Assembly: GCF_021018745.1 (NCBI RefSeq)
Contig: NZ_CP063845.1
Location: forward strand, 4,836,001 to 4,900,000
Direction of reading: 5' to 3'
DNA length: 64,000 nucleotides
Source of the DNA: Gloeobacter morelensis MG652769
GTDB lineage: Bacteria; Cyanobacteriota; Cyanobacteriia; Gloeobacterales; Gloeobacteraceae
Below, piece by piece: positions 53,845 to 64,000 of the stretch (position 1 is the first letter of the stretch; each line of letters opens with the position of its first letter). Below the pieces are notes generated by a model that saw only the letters and a list, made by a program, of their open reading frames with translations, had not been told where the DNA came from and ran no database searches. A program made the position numbers and the translations under genes.

Positions 53845-54917
53845 ACCCAGCCCATCCGGCTCCGGTCGAAGAAAAAGCTTTACCCGATCGCGGTCGCCTC
53901 AAGCAGCGCTACTGCCGCCTGCTGAAGATTCAACAATTGCTGCTTGCCTCCGAAAACGGCTTGACCCCGCGGCAATTGCACGAAGCGCTCAGCAAACTGG
54001 GGCATCCCTTTGATATCAAAGAGCGCCGCCTCTACGACGATCTGCAGTTTCTAGCCGAAACCCTCGAAGAAGGAACCTTTTTCAACGACAACGGTCGCTA
54101 CCGCGTGGTTTTATCCGGAGGGCAGGTTGCTCTGACCGCCCAGGAGGCCCAGTTTTGCCTGCGGCTGGTCGCCGGACTGAGCACCCGGGTGCTTACTCGG
54201 GAGACCCGCAGGCAAAGAGAAAACCTGTTCCGGCGCGCCGGCAATCTGTACCCCTTGCTGATGGAAAAGGTCAAATCGCCTCCTGAGCAAATTCTTTTTC
54301 CGGTGACTTACCAACTGGAAGATGAGGCGGACCAGGGGGTAATGTTTGCCACACTGACCAGTGCCATCGAGGCCAAAAAACAGGTCAACCTCCAGTTCAA
54401 AGACTCGTCCCTAGGCCAGGTGTTGGGTTGCTGTCCGCTGCGGCTGCTGTTTTACATCCGGGCCTGGTACCTGATTGGCTACTGCAATCCGCCCAGCGGT
54501 TTGAAGAAAAAGATGCGCAGGCAGCTTTGCGCCTTGAGACTGGACAATATCGAACAAGCCGAAGTGTTGATTGCAGGCTTCAAGCTGTCTGAGCAGATGA
54601 ACGTGGATGCCGCCCTGGATCGAGCCTGGGGACTGAATTTTTATGATCCTATATGTGAGGCGGTTTTGCGGTTCAGCCCGGCGCTAGCAGAGCGGATCGA
54701 GCGCAACCGCCGCCATCCAACCGCCACACTTGAACGCCAGAGCGACGGTTCTTTAATATTTAAAGTCTTTTACTACGAAGGCTCCCTAGATTTTCGTCAG
54801 TGGGTTCGACAGTATGGACCGGAAGTCGAAGTTAGAGAACCTGCTCAGTTGCGAGAGCAGATGATCCAGGACTGGCAAACTGCCCTTGGTTTATATCATC
54901 CTTGCGAAGCTGTGTAG
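53826..54917 (+). CDS. WYL-domain transcriptional regulator
   Basis: A 363-residue protein (GTG at 53826; GTG at 53841 is also possible). N-terminal winged helix (YCRLLKIQQLLLASENGLTP, FDIKERRLYDDLQFLAETLE), then a WYL domain (LRLLFYIRAWYLIGYCNPPS, LRLDNIEQAEV) and a WCX C-terminus (FKVFYYEGSLDFRQWVRQYG). WYL proteins bind nucleotide or nucleic-acid ligands and often control defence and CRISPR genes in cyanobacteria. It is convergent with the Cmr operon and once overlapped the 3' end of the CARF-HEPN gene by 86 bp, so it is a candidate regulator of that operon. Confidence 0.85.
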   Translation: MENGPVDPAHPAPVEEKALPDRGRLKQRYCRLLKIQQLLLASENGLTPRQLHEALSKLGHPFDIKERRLYDDLQFLAETLEEGTFFNDNGRYRVVLSGGQVALTAQEAQFCLRLVAGLSTRVLTRETRRQRENLFRRAGNLYPLLMEKVKSPPEQILFPVTYQLEDEADQGVMFATLTSAIEAKKQVNLQFKDSSLGQVLGCCPLRLLFYIRAWYLIGYCNPPSGLKKKMRRQLCALRLDNIEQAEVLIAGFKLSEQMNVDAALDRAWGLNFYDPICEAVLRFSPALAERIERNRRHPTATLERQSDGSLIFKVFYYEGSLDFRQWVRQYGPEVEVREPAQLREQMIQDWQTALGLYHPCEAV

Positions 54918-55101
54918 TTACCCACTGACGAAGAACCGAAAATAAATAATACTCCGACAAATCAAAATCGATATGCAATCCGTTGTTGACTATTGCTCTT
55001 GTCGTTGTGTTGAGCCTATCAATACTTCCAATAATCTTTTGAGATTCAGCGCTCGTAATTGACACACCTTGTCCTATATGGGCGAGCTGGTTGCGCTTTT
55101 C
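54832..55101 (-). pseudogene. 3' fragment of the CARF-HEPN ribonuclease gene
   Basis: Codons from the 8-bp duplication onward encode EKRNQLAHIGQGVSITSAES and so on to ATEQVL. The arginine and histidine of RNQLAH form the HEPN RxxxxH motif. The upstream part of the gene is on the other side of the IS. Joined, 562 residues in one frame. Separated, this fragment has no start and is not expected to be made. Confidence 0.85.
55094..55101. repeat. 8-bp target site duplication, left copy
   Basis: CGCTTTTC, identical to 56333-56340; flanks the IS exactly. Confidence 0.9.
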
Positions 55102-56332
55102 GGCTCTCCTGAGTTCAAGGTGAGCAGCATCCCTTCTTGGCAAAGCCAGCGAGCAGCCGCAAGCGCAGGTTCTCAAAGTTTGTAAAGCCGTAGCCCTGGC
55201 GTTTGATTAACTTGATGCGGTTGTTGATGCCCTCCATCACTCCACTACTCGACCGACGGATAAAATAGTTGCAGACCCCCTCGAAATGTTCTGTAATGGT
55301 CTGCACCACCTTCCCATATACCTTGCGGGCTTTCAAAAGCCAGTCTTCCAACTTCTGCTGACCTTCATCTACACTCTGACTCCTCTCATAAATCCACCGA
55401 AATTCCTCTTTGTATTCATACGCTTTGCGTAAACGTTTGTCGATCTGCAGATAGGTTTCTAGCTGAACTTTCTGCCCGGCATTCAAGTCCACTCCATTCT
55501 TTAGGAGCAAAAATTGCTCCTTGCGCTTGCCCAAGCCACATTGGCGAGCAATCTTCTTGACCTCTTCGTTCACCATCCGCATCACGTGAAACCGGTCGTA
55601 GACAATCACAGCATTGGGAAAGGCTTCCTGGACAACCTTTCGAAAACCTCCCCACATGTCGATGCTCACTTCTTCAATAGCTTCGCGCACCTCAAGCGCT
55701 TGCAGGCAAAGGCTTTCAATGATCTCTTTTTGTTTGTGACTATCGATGACCTCCAGCAATTCGCCAGTCTCGATATCGCAAAGTACCGTTTTAAAATCGT
55801 GGCCGCGCCGCCCACTAAACTCATCGATGCTGATGCGCTTGACGGGGCCCCAGTCTTTTTTTTAACTGCCTGGCCACATGCTCGAACATGCCTCGTACTT
55901 CGTCTGGACTGATGCCTTCTTCGCGCGCAATCTGTTCGAGACTTGAGGCGGGTACCCGCTCGTAGATATCCTGCTCGAAACGGCGGGTGTGTCGCCGTCG
56001 CCAATCGACGAAATCCAGTTGTTCGGTACAGTAGCGTTCGCAGGTTTGGCAGTAAAATTGTCTTCGAGGAATGTGCAAAAATACGGGCATTTTACGTATT
56101 TTCAAGTCTCGGATGTGCAGGGGACGTGCTTGATGTTCGCGGTCGGTAAACTGGCCGCAACCGCCGCAGAGTATACCTGGAGCAAGCGGCTTGAGATAGA
56201 AGATAATGCCCCGTTCATCGATGGACTGCCGTTCGACATAAACGTTGGGTAGCCCGAGCAGTTGCGTCAGTTCGATACTCATTGGCAGAATGTATGGTGC
56301 TATACAGCATACACCATGGACTCAGGAGAGCC
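55102..56332 (-). mobile_element. ISL3-family insertion sequence, 1231 bp
   Basis: Terminal inverted repeats GGCTCTCCTGAGTTCA (55102-55117) and, at the other end, GGCTCTCCTGAGTCCA (reverse complement of 56317-56332), 15 of 16 identical, and an 8-bp duplication, as usual for ISL3. One transposase gene on the minus strand, in two frames. It splits the CARF-HEPN gene and is in the same direction as that gene. Confidence 0.93.
55115..56282 (-). CDS. ISL3 transposase with one-base frame break at A8
   Basis: N-terminal part (from 56282) has the ISL3 zinc finger CGGCGQ...CQTCERYC and helix-turn-helix SLEQIAREEGISPDEVRGMF, ending at 55821 in the first frame. The rest (from the D of KRISIDEFSGRRGHDFKTVL) is in the next frame and ends at 55115: DMWGGFRKVVQEAF, VIVYDRFHVMRMVN and YFIRRSSSGVMEGINNRIKL (E) form the DDE site. 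The frames meet in a run of eight A residues (55856-55863). One A less gives an intact 388-residue protein. Slippage on A8 could restore it; otherwise it is a pseudogene. Confidence 0.85.
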
Positions 56333-56340
56333 CGCTTTTC
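56333..56340. repeat. 8-bp target site duplication, right copy
   Basis: CGCTTTTC, identical to 55094-55101. Confidence 0.9.
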
Positions 56341-57759
56341 TATCCAGTCGTCAAGAAGATATTTCAAGTCTATTTTGATTTTGTTCCAAGCGGCTAAATC
56401 GTTGATGACAATTTTTTCATGCTTCTCATCAAATTGAAAAAGGGAGTCCACATAACGGATGAGAGTATGAGTATATCTCAGGCGATAACCATCCCTGACT
56501 TTTTCTCTCTTAGGGTTTTTATTATTGTCTTTTTCGTTGAGATTATTTTCAAAGACTGTTATGAAATCATCAGGCAATCGATTAATTTTCAAACAATACC
56601 AGCCCTCATTCTGCACGATGACGGTTTGTCCGAATAGTTTTTGAGACCATTCCAAAGCAAGTTTTTTCAGGAGAAGCTCACAAAATGTAGACATTCGCCA
56701 CAGAAGGTCTGGAATCTCCTGCAATTCAAGTTTTATCTTGCACTGTGCATAAAGATTTTGTAAGGTGTCATGTTTATCGATACTTGTTCGATCAAAACCA
56801 ATGCATGCCTCCAAAGCCGGTTGTCCTTGAATGGCTACGAGAGCAGCTTCGGCATCAAGCTTAAGCAAGTTCTGTGCACATTCTAAAGCTGTAGCGATGG
56901 TACTTACTTCCTGTTGTGGCACCCCGGATGTGTAACGAGAAGCCCAGTCCAAGTCATTATTCCATTGCTTCCATATTTCTGCTGCACCATCAAAGTCCCA
57001 ACGAGAAAGTAGTTGTGTAATAGCCTGATGTTTTTGATTGCGGACGAACCGCCAGTACGAGGTAACTTCACATACCGACGGCAATCCAGCCATAACCTTC
57101 TCAGCGGAAAACTCCGGTTCAAAAAATAACAGCTTTCTTATGCCTGATGCGAGTGCTTGAATGCGCAATGCAGTTTGCATTTGGGGGGTTCCACCTTTGA
57201 TGCTAACCAAGATCACCTCATTGTCCGGAAGCTGTTCAAATTGGGCTCTGTAGTAATCGAACAAAGCATCTAACTTCCTGGGATCGATATCCTTAAGCGG
57301 ACGTTTCTCGAAAGAAAGTGAGGGATATTTATGCTCAAACCATCGCTTAGAAACTTCAAACAAATAAACCGTATCATTGTGATGATAATCAGGCCTTAAT
57401 TCGGTAGCCTGGTCGGTCACAAACAAGTACACTTTGTCAATTTTCAATTCTTGGAATAATTCAGCTTTTGCCAAAAGACCATCAACCCTGCTGATGCGAA
57501 TGAGTTGTTGCCAGCGTTGGGGATCTTTCATATAAGCCTCAGCGAGGCAGTTTGTGAGTGGCCTGAAGTACTCTTTTTGATTTGTAAGCTGTAGTTGAAT
57601 TTCCTGTCTCAAAAAGTCTTTGACTAATTTGCTGCGTTCATTCCACTCCTGTAAGTTTTCAGATACATTCGGCTCATCGCGGACGTCGACGGGAAGAAAA
57701 CATTCTCCAACTTTTACGGACAGATCCGAGACTCCCAGGTTGGCAATCAAAATAGCCAT
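56333..57759 (-). pseudogene. CARF-HEPN (Csx1/Csm6-like) gene, 5' part, interrupted by ISL3
   Basis: Encodes residues 1-476 of an originally 562-residue protein. The N-terminal CARF domain (1-240) begins MAILIANLGVSDLSVKVGEC, with the ring-ligand motif VSIKGGTPQMQT near 186-197, which binds cyclic oligoadenylate made by Cas10. The helical part (about 240-562) is a HEPN ribonuclease. The IS lies between codons of E474-K475-R476 and N477, so after R476 the frame now runs into IS sequence (ALLSPWCMLYSTIH...) and histidine 481 is lost. Last gene of the Cmr operon, 6 bp after uma2. The CARF half could still be made. Confidence 0.88.
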
Positions 57760-57765
57760 ATCACA

Positions 57766-58404
57766 TTACTCCAAGTAGTATCGCTGGATCCAGGAACGAA
57801 GCGCACGATAAAGCTCTGTGTCATTCGACTCACTGTATGTCTGAAGGAAGCGAATGACATCAGCAGCGGCCAGGAATGCGAATGTCAGGCTGTAGGTGAC
57901 GCTGCGATATTGCCGAATTGTTGGATCGAGTTGGTAAAAAATCAGTTCTCTATCTTTGTATCTCCATACCTCTGTCACGCCCATCGCAGCGTAAATAGAC
58001 ATGCGATCTAATGAACTGCTCGCTACATCGATCTCGATAACTAGGTCCGGAGGCGGATCGACAGCGAGATCGATCTGGGCTTTGCCCTGTACAGCGGCGA
58101 CGTTTTGGATGTAGAAGCACTCATCCGGCTCAAGGCCACGATCGAGATCTTGGCGCCTGAAGGTTGCCGATCCGCCCGCAATCATGGGCAAGTTGAGTTC
58201 CTCCGTCAAGATCTCAACAAGGCGACCGAGGCGTTTTTTGTAGCGCTCGTGATTGTAGGAAGGGCTCATCAGTTCAAGAAGCCCCCGATCGTAGGTTAAG
58301 TGAACGGGCTGATTCCCAATAATGGCCAATAATCTGTCATAACTTTCCCATGAGATGCTCGTCAGTAAAAACGTTCGATCCAGAGATGGTGCTAGATTTG
58401 TCAT
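57766..58404 (-). CDS. Uma2-family putative nuclease
   Basis: A 212-residue protein of the cyanobacterial Uma2 family (PD-(D/E)xK fold): YDRGLLELMSPSYNHERYKK, PDECFYIQNVA, PPDLVIEIDVASSSLDRMSI (acidic core; the usual lysine of ExK is not present in this stretch) and MGVTEVWRYKD. These genes are multicopy in cyanobacteria and their role is unclear. It sits inside the Cmr operon, 48 bp after cmr6-cmr1 and 6 bp before the CARF-HEPN gene, so it is cotranscribed with them. Start MTNLAP chosen; 58434 is also possible. Confidence 0.78.
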   Translation of the reverse strand: MTNLAPSLDRTFLLTSISWESYDRLLAIIGNQPVHLTYDRGLLELMSPSYNHERYKKRLGRLVEILTEELNLPMIAGGSATFRRQDLDRGLEPDECFYIQNVAAVQGKAQIDLAVDPPPDLVIEIDVASSSLDRMSIYAAMGVTEVWRYKDRELIFYQLDPTIRQYRSVTYSLTFAFLAAADVIRFLQTYSESNDTELYRALRSWIQRYYLE

Positions 58405-58452
58405 TGCTGTAGCTAACCTGATGGGGAATCTCAAATACAGAAAAACCTACCG

Positions 58453-60432
58453 CTACGGCCAAACGGTATAGGCACCCGACTTTTGTAGCAATTCTTTCAC
58501 GAAGAGGGCTCGATCCCCATGCTTCGCCCCGAAAACAGTTACGATCTGATACGGCTCTTGCTCCGCCGGAAAATGGGATTTGATGATTACAAATGAAGGT
58601 ACTTCCAAAGCTCCGCCTACAAATTTGTTACCGAATACAATATATCGGTCACCTTCTTTAATTCGTTTTTCTCCTTTAAATTGGTCATTACTGTAGAGCA
58701 AATCCAGTGCCTCTCCTATTACCTTTAGTTTATGACCTGCCTTCGACCAATTCTCTACTTTCTGCGGATGCATGAGTGACGCCGAAGGCACACAGCAAAT
58801 CGCCGTGTCTTTGTTAAGGGTGTCCTGGTAGCGAACGACCTTGTCTTTTCCGTTAATTTTGGTTAGCTTGCCAGGAGCGCAAACAATGGGATTACCTTCA
58901 GGCTGGTAAAGTTTGAGCAAACTCTCGTACACTAATCGAAACAAGTTCTTCCACGCCTGGAGATTCAAAGGAATTGACACTTCATCAACTTGCCAATGGC
59001 AGCCGCGCATCCTTCCAGAGTTCCAATGCAATGGCCTTCGCGAGCCTCGGCCGAGACCACCGAGTGCAACTGCAATCGTAAGCAGACTTTGTGCAAGTTC
59101 TAGATACTTTATATCTTGTGCTTCCAGAAGTATCTTGCCTGTATAGTTGTGTGGGTCGGTAGACACTACCTGCCAATCCATCCCTAATCGCACCTTACCT
59201 TCTTGGCTTAACGCTCCAAAAATCTCGTTTTCCATCTGCAGAACTTGTTGGGGTGGGTAGCTTCCCAGTGCAGCAGCTCTGAACCAATACCGCAGGACAC
59301 CTCTAATAGCTGTTGGACGCAATTCGATATTTCCTTGCCAGTTATTTTCTTTGCTAGGAGGAACGGCTCCGTATATGCCCTGGGTCCACAGTTCGAAACT
59401 ATAGGTTTTGCTGTTGCTCCAGGCGGGTTTTAATTCGGTTCTTCCATAACCGGCGCTGACGCGCGAACCCAACCCTTCGCAGAGAGCTTTCTGCAACCAG
59501 TGCTTAACCTCAGCTACGTCGGTCTGTTCCCCGCGACGAGTGGGAGCAAGGCCAATTACCAACTCAGGCTGCTCTAAGGTGAGTAAGGCATGCGGCGATG
59601 GGCTATATTTGACACGCTCTCCCTCCCATGACCACTGTGGATTGGCCATATCGACGCTCAGGCACGGCCCGGATGGAAAAGCGTCAAAGATCTCAACGCG
59701 GGCCACACCATCGGTGAGAGAGCCGAGTAGTCTATCTGGATCCTGGTTGTGGCGCCTAGCCCAGGCGCGAGCTGCCCCCTTTAAACTACTCGCCGGGATA
59801 TACGGAACTCCGTAGACAGGGTGCAAGACCGGCAACAGCAGATCCCGAAAACCGCGCAAACCACCTACGCGTAGCCTCCAGGGGAAACGGACTGTAAGAA
59901 TGTTTTCCTCCGAACCAGCTAGTTTATGAGTCCTCTGAATGAGTTGCTTGTAGAGTGGACTGCATTTTTTTTCGGCCGCTGCAGCGGCATCGAGTACGGG
60001 TTTCACCAAATCATCACCATCTTTACCCGGGCCGTATGGTTGGAAAAGCAGTGACTGCAAAGGATTTTCCAGCCTCGGGCCTCTAACAACGATATGCTTC
60101 GGATTCTTCATGGTTTGGGCAGCTTGAATAGGTACCTGAGCAGCAGGTAGTGCGATAGCACTTTCTACTTCACATTCGACCCGCTTGCTTTTGAACTCCG
60201 GAGGCAACCTCGTTATGATACTTTGCACCTGCTGCTGGGCTGCATCCTTTAACTCGTTAGACGGAAACAACAGTACTAAGGCTTTTTCATCAACTGAATA
60301 TAGCTTGCTATGCTGCAGAGCGCCATAAATCTTTGGCGGTGGTTTTTGCTTTGACATGCTATTTAAAAACTCCTTCCATTTTTGCTGAGGAGATTTTTCC
60401 TGATCATCATGTCTGCGTCGATCAAAGTTCAT
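58453..60432 (-). CDS. cmr6-cmr1: Cmr6-Cmr1 fusion of the type III-B effector
   Basis: A 659-residue protein. Residues about 1-110 are an extra domain (QQKWKEFLNSMSKQ, SVDEKALVLLFPSNELKDAA). About 165-345 is Cmr6: VGGLRGFRDLLLPVLHPVYG, VPYIPASSLKGAARAW and the end GLGSRVSAGYGRTEL (glycine-rich loop). About 355-659 is Cmr1: FELWTQGIYGAVPPSKENN, IELRPTAIRGVLRYWFRAAA, VALGGLGRGSRRPL. In standard III-B loci Cmr6 and Cmr1 are separate, placed at the 3' end of the backbone and close to the target-entry end. The fusion has no stop or frameshift. Start 60432 overlaps the cmr5 stop (ATGA). Confidence 0.88.
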   Translation of the reverse strand: MNFDRRRHDDQEKSPQQKWKEFLNSMSKQKPPPKIYGALQHSKLYSVDEKALVLLFPSNELKDAAQQQVQSIITRLPPEFKSKRVECEVESAIALPAAQVPIQAAQTMKNPKHIVVRGPRLENPLQSLLFQPYGPGKDGDDLVKPVLDAAAAAEKKCSPLYKQLIQRTHKLAGSEENILTVRFPWRLRVGGLRGFRDLLLPVLHPVYGVPYIPASSLKGAARAWARRHNQDPDRLLGSLTDGVARVEIFDAFPSGPCLSVDMANPQWSWEGERVKYSPSPHALLTLEQPELVIGLAPTRRGEQTDVAEVKHWLQKALCEGLGSRVSAGYGRTELKPAWSNSKTYSFELWTQGIYGAVPPSKENNWQGNIELRPTAIRGVLRYWFRAAALGSYPPQQVLQMENEIFGALSQEGKVRLGMDWQVVSTDPHNYTGKILLEAQDIKYLELAQSLLTIAVALGGLGRGSRRPLHWNSGRMRGCHWQVDEVSIPLNLQAWKNLFRLVYESLLKLYQPEGNPIVCAPGKLTKINGKDKVVRYQDTLNKDTAICCVPSASLMHPQKVENWSKAGHKLKVIGEALDLLYSNDQFKGEKRIKEGDRYIVFGNKFVGGALEVPSFVIIKSHFPAEQEPYQIVTVFGAKHGDRALFVKELLQKSGAYTVWP

Positions 60433-60816
60433 TGCTCTGCTGCAACTCCTAAAACATGTGTTGCCCAAAACGACCACTCGCGAGACAGTTCGATCGCCAG
60501 ACGATTGAGGGCTGTGTACTCTCTAAGGGGCATTTCGAGCAGGGTTTTAGGTTCATCCGCAGTAAACTTGATATTGGAATAACTTTGTAGTTTTCCGAGG
60601 AACTTGCGGTAGATCTTGCCTTTGTATTTAGTATCTTCTGATGCTCGGGGCTGCAAATATTTCTGGGCATCGCCTGCCAGGCGATGTAGTCCCCACGTTG
60701 CGATATAAGACGGCAGTTCCTGAACTAGGCTGCTCGCTCTTATGTAATACGTGGTTTCCAGCTCCTGAGCTATTTCCGTTAATGCTCTGTACGCTTCTTG
60801 ACTCGGTGCGCGCATG

Positions 60817-60827
<11 letters not shown>
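60429..60827 (-). CDS. cmr5: Cmr5, small subunit of the type III-B effector
   Basis: A 132-residue all-helical protein: SYIATWGLHRLAGDAQKYLQ, REYTALNRLAIELSREWSFW. Cmr5 packs along the RNA-guided backbone beside Cmr4. It overlaps cmr4 (11 bp) and the fusion gene (4 bp). Length is normal. The first four residues are uncertain, since M5 is another start. Confidence 0.88.

Positions 60828-64000
<3,173 letters not shown>

Overview
The window has two unlike parts. The right 37 kb (about 27.1-64 kb) is a cyanobacterial chromosome. It encodes photosystem II D1 (psbA), the photosystem I biogenesis factor BtpA, and a housekeeping core (tRNA-Ser, rpsU, khpA-like, rpsP, ffh; folK, rnc, an FtsH-like protease, ylxR, infB; map). 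The D1 protein is divergent in a way that suggests Gloeobacter; the genus is an inference. The left 26 kb (about 1.4-27.1 kb) is a mobilizable island with gene families typical of alphaproteobacteria, carried next to a tRNA-Ser(GCU) gene. It has MobC, a relaxase, a VirD4/TraG-like coupling protein without TM helices, ArdA and a large serine recombinase, but no type IV secretion genes, so it looks like an integrative mobilizable element (IME).

Left part: 1-1384 is flank with a decayed tRNA-Ser 3' piece, a small coiled-coil gene and a GNAT acetyltransferase. At 1385 the IME starts with a copy of the tRNA-Ser 3' end, then mobC and the relaxase, unknown small genes, ardA, a secreted-protein cluster (lipoprotein, 1338-aa RTX protein, esterase), and a minus-strand operon of RHH protein, DNA methyltransferase, PD-(D/E)xK nuclease, OLD/TOPRIM ATPase and UvrD-like helicase, i.e. 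restriction-modification joined to a Gabija-like pair. Then come an intergenic array of ten hairpins, unknown genes, a Shedu nuclease, the coupling protein and its satellites, and the serine recombinase. The recombinase frame runs into the tRNA gene. The other end of the IME carries, in the same frame, a different tail that stops by overlapping the mobC start. In the excised circle, recombinase-mobC-relaxase would form one coupled operon, which integration splits.

Right part: translation and secretion genes (27-30 kb); heptose kinase and nucleotidyltransferase genes, a CysQ-like phosphatase, a secreted hydrolase with an IPT/TIG domain, btpA (30-35 kb); folK fused to a GNAT domain, rnc, an FtsH-like protease with two AAA modules, TPR, ylxR, infB (35-43 kb); a possible secreted protein and membrane partner (43-45 kb); a STAND/NB-ARC-WD40 protein; psbA; map; a metallophosphoesterase; an MNT/HEPN toxin-antitoxin pair lying between direct repeats; a WYL regulator; and a type III-B CRISPR-Cas (Cmr) operon that runs off the right edge. 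This operon has a Cmr6-Cmr1 fusion, a Uma2 nuclease and a CARF-HEPN ancillary ribonuclease gene. The last is split by a 1231-bp ISL3 element with a perfect 8-bp duplication, inserted exactly at its catalytic RxxxxH motif. I see no CRISPR array.

Main candidates for new biology: (1) excision-gated linkage of recombinase and mobilization genes; (2) the combined RM plus Gabija-like operon; (3) the ten-hairpin array with co-varying stems; (4) the tandem-AAA FtsH-like protease; (5) loss of the CARF-HEPN arm of a Cmr system by a precisely mapped IS insertion.
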